Assembly (NCBI RefSeq): GCF_900215205.1
Contig: NZ_OBDY01000054.1
Span: 1-32,020, forward strand
Direction of reading: 5' to 3'
Source: Paractinoplanes atraurantiacus
GTDB taxonomy: Bacteria > Actinomycetota > Actinomycetes > Mycobacteriales > Micromonosporaceae
Length of the DNA: 32,020 nucleotides
Shown here: positions 1 through 15,124 of the stretch, one piece after another
Layout: each line of letters starts with the position of its first letter
How positions within the stretch are numbered: the first letter of the stretch is position 1
Made by a program: the position numbers and the translations under genes
The notes under the pieces: generated by a model
What the model was told of the DNA's origin: nothing
The model's database searches: none
Seen by the model: only the letters and a program-made list of their open reading frames with translations

Positions 1-8975
<8,975 letters not shown>

Positions 8976-9013
8976 GGTCGGGGCTCCTTGTGGTGCTGAG
9001 CGCAGGGCGGAGC

Positions 9014-9044
9014 CCGCCGCGCCGGTGACAGATCGGCGCGGCGG
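9014..9044. other. Strong hairpin between the MbtH and NRPS genes
   Basis: CCGCCGCGCCG (9014-9024) and CGGCGCGGCGG (9034-9044) form a perfect 11-bp stem with a 9-base loop. It lies in the only sizeable spacer (89 bp) of the halogenase-MbtH-NRPS operon. No U-run follows in the direction of transcription, so a simple intrinsic terminator is unlikely. An attenuating or mRNA-stabilising stem that sets the ratio of the small proteins to the giant synthetase is possible; this role is inference. Confidence 0.55.
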
Positions 9045-9064
9045 TCCGCGAAACAGGGCGACGG

Positions 9065-9277
9065 TTAGACGGCGTCGAGGTCGATCAGGCTCTTCGGGCG
9101 CAGATCGGTCCAGTTCTTCTCGACGTAGTCGAGGCAGGCGGCCCGGCTGTCCTCGCCGAACACGACCCGCCAGCCGGCCGGAACCTCGGCGAACACCGGC
9201 CAGAGCGAGTGCTGGTTCTCGTCGTTCACCAGCACGAGGTAGCGGCCGTCCTCGTCCTCGAAGGGATTCGTCGTCAC
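9065..9277 (-). CDS. MbtH-like NRPS accessory protein
   Basis: A 70-residue MbtH-family protein, a small cytosolic chaperone that binds adenylation domains and is often needed for their folding or activity. It starts TTNPFEDEDGRYLVLVNDE and contains HSLWPVFAEVPAGWRVVFGE, matching the family's NPFdd...y.vl.N.e.qySLWP..~vPaGW pattern, including its conserved tryptophans. The length is normal. GTG at 9277 overlaps the halogenase stop by 4 bp and has a GGAGGAGG site just upstream; an upstream in-frame start at 9295 would add six residues and lacks this ribosome site. Its place directly before the NRPS identifies that synthetase as the likely partner. Confidence 0.93.
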   Translation of the reverse strand: MTTNPFEDEDGRYLVLVNDENQHSLWPVFAEVPAGWRVVFGEDSRAACLDYVEKNWTDLRPKSLIDLDAV

Positions 9278-10770
9278 TTGGCCTCCTCCGTCCACGACAG
9301 ACCGTCCGGGCTGGGCACGAGGCCCGCTTCGAGCAGGGGAGCCTCGAACGCGTCCGCGCCGCGCACACCGCGGACCTGGATGTTGTTCATCTCGGTCATC
9401 ACCTCGCGCACCACCGGGGTGCCGAACAGGTGGTGCATGCGCTCGCCGGACTCGGTCTGCATGCTGCCGGTGCGCTCGACCGCGTCGGCCAGCCCGGCCG
9501 ACGACTTCTGGAACTCCTCGACCAGCGCGCCGGCGTTGGTGAAGGCCTGCTCGCCGGAGTGCACGCCGCCGACCAGCGTCGCGAACGCCTCGAGGTCGGT
9601 CGCCTCGAGGTTGGTGACCTTACGGGCCTTCCAGAAGTACGAGTCCTCGTTGCTCTGCATGTCGTAGAAGGCCGACAGGAACTCGTAGAACACCCGGTAC
9701 TCGCGGCGGTAGCGGCCCTCGAACTCCTCGAAGGCGCGGTCCTCGCTGATGTCGCCGGCCAGCACGCTGTTGATGGACCGGGCGGCGAGCAGGCCCGCGT
9801 AGGTCGACAGGTGCACGCCGGTGGAGAAGACCGGGTCGATGAAGCAGGCCGCGTCGCCGACCAGCACCATGCCGGGCCGGTGGAACGAGCTGTTGGTGTA
9901 CGAGTAGTCCTTGCGGGTGCGGATCTCGCCGTACGTGCCCTCGGTGACCCGAGTCGCGCCGGACAGGAAGCCCTTGACGATCTCGCAGCGGTCGATGAAG
10001 CCGCGCAGCGACTGCTCCTGGTCGCCCTGCAGCTTGGCCGCGTGCTCGCGCGAGATGACGGCGCCGACGCTGGTGAGCGTGTCGGACAGCGGGATGTACC
10101 AGATCCAGCCCTCGTCGAAGGCGGCGCACAGGATGTTGCCGGAGTCGGGGGCGGGCAGGCGCTGGCCGCCCTCGAAGTAGCCGAAGATGGCGATGTTCTT
10201 GAAGAAGTCGGAGTAGATCCGCTCGCCCCGCACGTTCTGATGGATCCGGCTGCGGTTGCCGGAGGCATCGACCACAAAGGACGCCCGGATCTCGTGCGGC
10301 ACGCCTTCGCTGTCGGTGTACCGGATGCCGCGTACCCGCTCGTCGTCGGCGATGACCTCGGTCACCTGGCTCTCCTCGCGCACGTCGACGCCCTTGGCGG
10401 CGGCGTTGCGCAGCAGGATGTCGTCGAACTTCATGCGCTCGACCTGATAGGCGTACGAGGTCGGGCCGGACAGCTCGGGGGCGACCGCGAACAGGAAGTT
10501 CCACGGCACGGGGTTGGTGCCCCACCGGAAGCTGCCGCCGCGCTTGACCGTGAACGCGGCCTTCTCCAGCTCCTCGGTGACGCCCAGCAGTCGGCCGATG
10601 CCGTGCACTGTGGACGGCAGCAGCGACTCGCCGATCTGGTAGCGGGGGAATTTCTCCTTCTCCAGCAGCACCACGCGGTGGCCGCGCTGGGCGAGCAGGG
10701 TGGAGACGGTCGATCCGCCGGGGCCACCGCCCACCACGACGACGTCGACGTTCTCGGCAAGCGTGCTCAT
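9274..10770 (-). CDS. FADH2-dependent halogenase, glycopeptide (BhaA-like) type
   Basis: A 498-residue flavin-dependent halogenase, predicted to chlorinate an electron-rich aromatic ring using FADH2, O2 and chloride. The FAD-binding GGGPGG is at residues 14-19, the catalytic lysine is probably Lys76 (KRGGSF), and the halogenase signature WxWxIP is present as WIWYIP at 222-227. GDAACFIDPVFSTGVH near 307 is the second flavin/active-site block. From memory the whole protein reads like the chlorinases of glycopeptide clusters (BhaA/ComH group), which act on carrier-bound phenols rather than free tryptophan. ATG at 10770 overlaps the carrier-protein stop by 4 bp and follows GGAGG, so the two are translationally coupled. 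This supports, but does not prove, chlorination of an aryl group held on that carrier. No flavin reductase is adjacent. Confidence 0.93.
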   Translation of the reverse strand: MSTLAENVDVVVVGGGPGGSTVSTLLAQRGHRVVLLEKEKFPRYQIGESLLPSTVHGIGRLLGVTEELEKAAFTVKRGGSFRWGTNPVPWNFLFAVAPELSGPTSYAYQVERMKFDDILLRNAAAKGVDVREESQVTEVIADDERVRGIRYTDSEGVPHEIRASFVVDASGNRSRIHQNVRGERIYSDFFKNIAIFGYFEGGQRLPAPDSGNILCAAFDEGWIWYIPLSDTLTSVGAVISREHAAKLQGDQEQSLRGFIDRCEIVKGFLSGATRVTEGTYGEIRTRKDYSYTNSSFHRPGMVLVGDAACFIDPVFSTGVHLSTYAGLLAARSINSVLAGDISEDRAFEEFEGRYRREYRVFYEFLSAFYDMQSNEDSYFWKARKVTNLEATDLEAFATLVGGVHSGEQAFTNAGALVEEFQKSSAGLADAVERTGSMQTESGERMHHLFGTPVVREVMTEMNNIQVRGVRGADAFEAPLLEAGLVPSPDGLSWTEEAK

Positions 10771-11000
10771 CGCTGCGCCTCCACCAGGTTGTACCAGGCC
10801 TTCACGGTGGGCTCCTGCGCCAGATCGAGGTATCCGGCGGCGAAGCCGGCCTCACGCCACCGCGTCGCCAGGCTCATGAGCCGGATCGAGTCGAGGCCGC
10901 GGTCGATGAGGTTGTCGTCGTCGGCGAACGTGCCGGGCTCCTCGGCGAGCACCTCGGCGACGTCGCTGCGCAGACGTTCGAGGCTCAGGGATGCGGTCAT
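10767..11000 (-). CDS. Stand-alone aryl carrier protein
   Basis: A 77-residue phosphopantetheine carrier domain. The attachment serine is Ser38 in NLIDRGLDSIRLMSLATRW. That stretch closely resembles the C-terminal aryl carrier domain of EntB/VibB/DhbB rather than peptidyl carriers (which read LGGHS/LGGDS). It should hold an activated benzoate such as 2,3-dihydroxybenzoate or salicylate for the first condensation domain of the NRPS. Unlike EntB there is no isochorismatase domain in front of it. It is the first gene of the minus-strand biosynthetic operon, with GGAAGAG before its ATG and an iron box at 11025-11043. The matching aryl-AMP ligase and aryl-acid synthesis genes are not in the window. 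Confidence 0.88.
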   Translation of the reverse strand: MTASLSLERLRSDVAEVLAEEPGTFADDDNLIDRGLDSIRLMSLATRWREAGFAAGYLDLAQEPTVKAWYNLVEAQR

Positions 11001-11024
11001 CAGCGCTCTTCCTTCGGTGGTTTG

Positions 11025-11043
11025 TTAGGTAAGGCTTACCTGA
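11025..11043. promoter_or_regulatory. Iron box (IdeR/DmdR-type operator) before the carrier-halogenase-NRPS operon
   Basis: TTAGGTAAGGCTTACCTGA is a nearly perfect 19-bp palindrome that matches the actinobacterial iron-box consensus TTAGGTTAGGCTAACCTAA at all but three positions. It sits 25 bp upstream of the carrier-protein ATG. IdeR/DmdR with Fe2+ would repress here, so the biosynthetic operon is expected to be induced by iron starvation. Confidence 0.88.
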
Positions 11044-11065
11044 TCATTTCGCGTGAGTAAAGGAT

Positions 11066-11665
11066 TCATCTCCCTCTTTCTGCTGATAAGTCGCAGATGT
11101 GCAGCGCAGCCCGCTTGTGTCCAAGATCTCGAACACCCATCAACTGAAAACCCGCGCCGGCGAACATGCGCCGGGCCATCGCGTGCCGTTCGTCAGGATC
11201 GGCCAGGACCCTTCGCGTACGAGGATCCTTCTCGTTGAGCCCCTTGGTGATCGCGCGCACCATCTCGCGCCCGAGCCCGCGCCCGGTTCGTGTCCTGTCG
11301 CCGATGGCCAGGTGGATTCCGAGGTCGTACGGGTCGGCGTCGTACACCTGCCCGACGACGTCCCGCGGAGTCCGGTAGATCTCGACGTACGCGAGCGGCT
11401 CACCCTCGTACTCAATGATGTAGGGCCTGGAGAAGTGGCCTTTGAGTTGCTCGGCGATGGCGCCGGCCCAGCGCTCGGGCGACCATGCCTGCTCCCAGAA
11501 GAGGTCGACGTGCGGCTCGTTCATCCAGCGGCTGACGAGCCCGGGATCCGTGCCCTCCGGGGAGAGCAGGCGATGCGACCAGGGCGGCGCCAGGACGGGC
11601 GCCGGAGGTGGCCCCGCCGCGACCACGGCCGCGGCGAGACCGGCCGTCACCTCACGGGTGGACAC
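11066..11665 (-). CDS. AlcB/IucB-type siderophore N-acyltransferase (GNAT fold)
   Basis: A 199-residue protein of the family that acylates N-hydroxylysine or N-hydroxyornithine to form a hydroxamate (IucB, RhbD, MbtK relatives). The family's typical blocks are present: WMNEPHVDLFWEQ near residue 47, HFSRPYIIEYEGEPLAYVEIY, then the DLGIHLAIGDRTRTGRGLG acyl-CoA region. Its GTG directly follows the TGA of the binding-protein gene with no spacer, so both are read from the iron box at 12698. The presence of this enzyme suggests a hydroxamate group in a molecule whose NRPS otherwise points to an aryl cap. No N-hydroxylase is visible here. It could instead acylate another amine; the family is clearer than the substrate. 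Confidence 0.82.
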   Translation of the reverse strand: MSTREVTAGLAAAVVAAGPPPAPVLAPPWSHRLLSPEGTDPGLVSRWMNEPHVDLFWEQAWSPERWAGAIAEQLKGHFSRPYIIEYEGEPLAYVEIYRTPRDVVGQVYDADPYDLGIHLAIGDRTRTGRGLGREMVRAITKGLNEKDPRTRRVLADPDERHAMARRMFAGAGFQLMGVRDLGHKRAALHICDLSAERGR

Positions 11666-12676
11666 TCAGGAAGCCGCCTTGGCCGCGGTGGCGATCGTCG
11701 GCAGGACGTCGGTGATGATGTACTGCACCGACAGCGGCGTCGGGGTGCGCAGCGAGCTGAACTGCGGGCCGGTCAGGGCGATGTACGACTTGCGCTTGAC
11801 CGACTCGAGGTTCTTGAAGAGCGTGTTGCCCTCGAGAGTGGGCTGCAGCGACGGCTCGGCGTAGTAGATGAGCGTGGTGTCGGCGTCGAGCACGCCGACC
11901 TTCTCCAGGCTGAGCTGCACGGCGAAGTCCTCGCCCTTGAGCGCGGCCACCGCCGGGGCCAGCTTCATGCCGAAGTCGTTGAGCATCTTGACGCCGGCGT
12001 CCTTGTCGGAGCGCAGCACGCCGATCGAGCCGGCCTCCCACATCTGGCTGAGCGAGAACTCCTTGCCCGCCAGCTCCGGGTGATCGGTCTTCGCCTTGGC
12101 GATCTTGCCCTCGACCTCGGTGATGATCGGGGCGGCCTTGGCGTCCTGGCCGATCGCCTTGGCCACCTGCTGGAGCGTGGTCTGCCACGGGTCCTCGAAG
12201 GCGCCGGTGGTCTCGTAGGCGGTGGTCGGCGCGAGCTTGCTGAGCTTGGCGTACTCGTCGTCGATGTAGTAGTCGCCGCCGGCCAGGATCAGGTCGGGCG
12301 CCAGCGCCGCGATCTTCTCCACGTCGAAGCCGGTGTCGCCGGCCGTGAGCACGGTGGGCTTGGAGGTGAGCAGGGGCTTGGCCCACTCGGTGATGCCGTC
12401 GGGCCCGGACGACTCGGCCACGCCGACCGGCTGCACGCCGAGCATGAGCAGCGCGTCGAGGTCGGCATCGGACAGCGCGACGATCCGCTGTGGAGCCGCC
12501 TTGATCTCGGCCGTGCCCAGCTTGTGGGTCAGCGAGACCGGAAAGCTGGCGGCGGCCGCCGTCGACGCGCCCGGCGCCGCGGCGTCGTCAGCGTCACTGC
12601 CTCCACACCCGCTGAGCAGGGCAAGCCCGGCGGTGGCGGCGATTCCCGCCGCGAAGACACGTCTGGCTATGGACAT
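11666..12676 (-). CDS. Fe3+-siderophore ABC transporter substrate-binding lipoprotein
   Basis: A 336-residue periplasmic-binding-protein-fold (FepB/FhuD class) lipoprotein that captures the ferric siderophore outside the membrane. The N-terminus is a lipoprotein signal with lipobox LLSGC and lipidated Cys24, followed by an Asp/Ala-rich linker. PQRIVALSDADLDALLMLGV and DVEKIAALAPDLILAG are typical of the class. ATG at 12676 has GAGG 8 bases upstream; a GTG at 12688 is an alternative that would only extend the signal peptide. It is divergent from the permease genes, with an iron box in front of each side. Confidence 0.93.
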   Translation of the reverse strand: MSIARRVFAAGIAATAGLALLSGCGGSDADDAAAPGASTAAAASFPVSLTHKLGTAEIKAAPQRIVALSDADLDALLMLGVQPVGVAESSGPDGITEWAKPLLTSKPTVLTAGDTGFDVEKIAALAPDLILAGGDYYIDDEYAKLSKLAPTTAYETTGAFEDPWQTTLQQVAKAIGQDAKAAPIITEVEGKIAKAKTDHPELAGKEFSLSQMWEAGSIGVLRSDKDAGVKMLNDFGMKLAPAVAALKGEDFAVQLSLEKVGVLDADTTLIYYAEPSLQPTLEGNTLFKNLESVKRKSYIALTGPQFSSLRTPTPLSVQYIITDVLPTIATAAKAAS

Positions 12677-12697
12677 TTCGGACCTCACGTTCGCAAG

Positions 12698-12716
12698 TTA
12701 GGTTTGCCTAAGCTAA
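12698..12716. promoter_or_regulatory. Iron box before the binding-protein gene
   Basis: TTAGGTTTGCCTAAGCTAA keeps both arms of the iron-box consensus (TTAGGTT...CTAA) with a few central mismatches. It lies 21 bp upstream of the binding-protein ATG on the side read leftward. Confidence 0.75.
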
Positions 12717-12753
12717 GCGACGTCGGTTCGTGGGGGCAAGGCAGGGTCGGAGT

Positions 12754-12772
12754 TTTGGTAAGGCTAACCTTC
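12754..12772. promoter_or_regulatory. Iron box before the permease operon
   Basis: TTTGGTAAGGCTAACCTTC contains the perfect core GGTAAGGCTAACC-like half sites of the iron-box consensus. It is 37 bp from the neighbouring box and points to separate but joint iron repression of the rightward permease operon. The first permease start lies about 160 bp further on, so the mRNA has a long leader. Confidence 0.78.
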
Positions 12773-12810
12773 CATCGACCGGTTGCACGAGACTGTGCAT
12801 CGTTTGTTGG

Positions 12811-12921
12811 CACGTTCTCGTTCTGGTCAGCACGTTTTCGTTCTTGTCAGCGTTCTCGTTCTTGTCAGCACGTTCGTTCTTTCAGCACGTTCGCTCTTGT
12901 CAGCGCGTTCTCGTCCTTTGG
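12811..12921 (+). repeat. Degenerate 17-20-bp tandem repeat in the permease leader
   Basis: About six imperfect copies of CACGTTCTCGTTCTTGTCAG (at 12811, 12831, 12851, 12869, 12886 and 12904) fill the space between the iron box and the first permease start. Copy lengths of 20, 20, 18, 17, 18 and 18 are not constant and mostly not multiples of three, which argues against coding. The stretch is pyrimidine-rich and visibly lower in GC than the flanks. It probably forms part of the 5' untranslated leader. Confidence 0.8.
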
Positions 12922-12930
12922 GGGGATCGG

Positions 12931-13953
12931 ATGGCGGTCGATGTCCGGCTTGCCGGTCCGTCCCGCCGGGTGTGGGTGCTGGTCACGCTGCTCGCGGCGG
13001 CGGCCGTGGCGGTGGTGTTGAGCTTGGCGATCGGTGCACAGTGGCTCACTCCCGCCGCGGTGTGGCAGGCGGTCACCGACCCGGACCCGACGGCGCCGGC
13101 CACGGCGATCGTCCGCGAGCTGCGCCTGCCCCGCACGGTGCTGGGCGTGCTGGTCGGCTTGGCGCTGGGCGCGGCGGGCGCCCTGATCCAGGGCCACACG
13201 CGCAACCCGCTGGCCGACCCCGGCCTGCTCGGCATCTCGGCCGGCGCGTCCTTCGCCGTGGTGATCGGCATCCAGTGGGGTGCCGCCCAGCTCACCGGCT
13301 ACATCTGGTTCGCGTTCGCCGGCGCCCTGGCCGCCAGCGTGGCCGTCTTCGGCATCGCCTCGGGCCGCCGCGGCGGCCCCACCCCCGTGACGCTGGCCTT
13401 GGCCGGCATGGCGATCAGCGCCCTGCTGGCCTCGTTCACCCAGTCCCTGCTCCTGTCGGACGACGCCAGCCTGAACGTCTTCCGCTTCTGGGTGGTCGGC
13501 TCCCTGTCGGGCCGCGACGCCGACGTGGCAGTGCAGGTGCTCCCGTTCATCCTGCTCGGACTGCTGCTGGCCTTCGTGAACGCCCCCGCCCTCAACGCCC
13601 TGGGCTTGGGCGAGGACGTGGCCCGAGCCCTGGGCCAGCGAGTGACGGCAGCCCGAGTCGTTGGCGTGACAGCCATCGTCCTACTGGCCGGCGCCGCCAC
13701 AGCAGCCTGCGGCCCGATCGGCTTCCTGGGCTTGATAGTCCCGCACGTGGCCCGCACCTTCACCGGACCCGACCACCGCTGGCTGATCCCGTGCTCAGCC
13801 CTGGCCGGCGCCACGCTGCTGCTGCTGGCCGACGTCCTGGGCCGCGTAGTGGTAAGCCCCGGCGAACTCCAAACCGGCATCGTCCTGGCCGCCATAGGCG
13901 CCCCTTTCTTCATAGCCCTGGTCCGCCGCCGACAGGGGGTCGTCAAGCTGTGA
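12931..13953 (+). CDS. FecCD-family Fe3+-siderophore ABC permease, first subunit
   Basis: A 340-residue polytopic membrane protein, normal length for FecC/FepD-type permeases. Family blocks: LRLPRTVLGVLVGLALGAAGALIQGHTRNPLADPGLLGIS near residues 65-105 (the canonical aGa.~Q...rNPLAdP..lG motif) and GPIGFLGLIVPHVAR near 265, the cytoplasmic coupling loop that contacts the ATPase. ATG at 12931 was chosen because GGGGGGAT lies just upstream and the protein then begins with a short cytoplasmic stretch before the first helix. The frame is open further upstream but would translate the tandem repeat. Its TGA overlaps the next gene's GTG by 4 bp. Confidence 0.93.
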   Translation: MAVDVRLAGPSRRVWVLVTLLAAAAVAVVLSLAIGAQWLTPAAVWQAVTDPDPTAPATAIVRELRLPRTVLGVLVGLALGAAGALIQGHTRNPLADPGLLGISAGASFAVVIGIQWGAAQLTGYIWFAFAGALAASVAVFGIASGRRGGPTPVTLALAGMAISALLASFTQSLLLSDDASLNVFRFWVVGSLSGRDADVAVQVLPFILLGLLLAFVNAPALNALGLGEDVARALGQRVTAARVVGVTAIVLLAGAATAACGPIGFLGLIVPHVARTFTGPDHRWLIPCSALAGATLLLLADVLGRVVVSPGELQTGIVLAAIGAPFFIALVRRRQGVVKL

Positions 13954-15092
13954 CCAAAGCACCCGCCACACCCGGCGCGCCTGTCGCGCCCGCCGGCTCC
14001 GTCACGCCCGGCGTGCCTGTCGCGCCCACCGGCTCCGTCACGCCCGGCGTGCCTGTCGCGCCCGCCGGCCGGCGCGTCGTCCAGGCGGGCCCCTTCTCGG
14101 GCACCGTGTCGCCGCGCGCCGTGGCCGTCGGCGCCGCCGGCCTCGTCGCGGCCCTGGCAATAGCCGTCTTCAGCATCGGCCACGGCAGCTTCACGATCGC
14201 CCCGGGCGACGTCGTCCAGGTGCTGTTCGGCGGCGGCACCCCGGCCCAGAAGCTCATCGTGCTCGACCTGCGCCTCCCCCGCATCCTGGTCGCGCTGCTC
14301 GTGGGCGCGGCCCTGGCCGTCTCGGGCGCGCTCACCCAGACGTTCGCCCGCAACCCACTGGCCAGCCCCGACGTCCTCGGAGTGACCCACGGCGCCTCCC
14401 TCGGCGCCGTCGCAGTCATCGTCCTCGGCTACTCCTCCTCCGCTGTGCCCTTCGCCGCCCTGGCCGGGGCTCTGGTCACCGCCGTCCTCGTCTACGTCCT
14501 GGCCTGGCGCCGCGGCATCGACGGCTTCCGCCTGGTGCTCGTAGGCATCGGCGTCGGCGAGATCCTCACCGCCGGCATCTCCTGGTTCCTGGTCCGCGCC
14601 GAGATCGTCGACGCCACCCGAGCCACGATCTGGCTCAACGGCTCGGTGGCCGGCGCCGAATGGGCCCAGGTCCGCCCCCTCTCCCTAGCCCTGGTGGTCC
14701 TCCTCCCGTTGGCCGCCGCCACCGCTTTCACCCTCCAGGCGATGCAGTTCGACGACGACGTGGCCCAGGCCCTGGGCATACGCCTCCAACTGGCCCGCCT
14801 GGCAGTGGTGCTGACCGCCGTAGCCCTGGCCGCAGCCGCCGTGGCCGCAGCCGGCCCCATCGAGTTCGTAGCCTTCGTAGTCCCCCAGATCGCCCTCCGT
14901 CTCTGCGGCGGCTCCCGCCCACCGCTGGTGGTCTCCGCCATCCTCGGCGCCCTGCTGGTCGTGGCCGCCGACCTGGCCGCCCGCACAGTCCTACCCGACC
15001 GCGAACTGCCGGTAGGCCTGGTCACCGCGATCGTCGGCGCCCCCTACCTGCTGTGGTTGCTCGTACGCGTCAATCGAAGGGTTTCCGCATGA
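13950..15092 (+). CDS. FecCD-family Fe3+-siderophore ABC permease, second subunit with repeat-bearing N-terminus
   Basis: A 380-residue permease that should pair with the first one as a heterodimer. LRLPRILVALLVGAALAVSGA with TFARNPLASPDVLGVTHGAS and the coupling loop GPIEFVAFVVPQIALRLCG are typical. The start is GTG at 13950, overlapping the upstream stop (GTGA). The first 45 or so residues are an Ala/Pro/Val-rich cytoplasmic extension containing the repeat APVAPAGSVTPG; family members usually begin close to the first helix. If translation began later in the frame the extension would vanish, but the GTGA coupling supports the long form. Confidence 0.92.
   Translation: MTKAPATPGAPVAPAGSVTPGVPVAPTGSVTPGVPVAPAGRRVVQAGPFSGTVSPRAVAVGAAGLVAALAIAVFSIGHGSFTIAPGDVVQVLFGGGTPAQKLIVLDLRLPRILVALLVGAALAVSGALTQTFARNPLASPDVLGVTHGASLGAVAVIVLGYSSSAVPFAALAGALVTAVLVYVLAWRRGIDGFRLVLVGIGVGEILTAGISWFLVRAEIVDATRATIWLNGSVAGAEWAQVRPLSLALVVLLPLAAATAFTLQAMQFDDDVAQALGIRLQLARLAVVLTAVALAAAAVAAAGPIEFVAFVVPQIALRLCGGSRPPLVVSAILGALLVVAADLAARTVLPDRELPVGLVTAIVGAPYLLWLLVRVNRRVSA
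13974..14069 (+). repeat. 36-bp in-frame tandem repeat (2.7 copies) in second permease
   Basis: Units start at 13974, 14010 and 14046 (last one partial, 24 bp) and differ at only a few bases. Each encodes a 12-residue block like GVPVAPTGSVTP. The unit is a multiple of three, so copy-number changes would keep the frame. Confidence 0.88.
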
Positions 15093-15124
15093 CCGTCCTG
15101 ACGACCGAGGAGCGTCACCGATGA
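15089..15124 (+). CDS. 11-codon mini-ORF bridging permease and ATPase genes
   Basis: ATG at 15089 overlaps the permease stop (ATGA), and its own TGA overlaps the ATPase ATG (ATGA). It reads MTVLTTEERHR. It contains the GAGGAG that serves as ribosome site for the ATPase. Either it is chance, or it relays ribosomes across the 28-bp gap. No family is recognisable and it may not make a stable product. Confidence 0.3.
   Translation: MTVLTTEERHR

Noticed and set aside
12730..12930. N-terminal extension of the first permease through the repeat
   Set aside because: The frame is open but has no ribosome site, and repeat copies vary by non-triplet lengths; ATG at 12931 fits the family.
12783..13949. 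An upstream extension of the second permease frame
   Set aside because: It would translate the first permease gene in another frame; the GTGA overlap at 13950 is a normal start.
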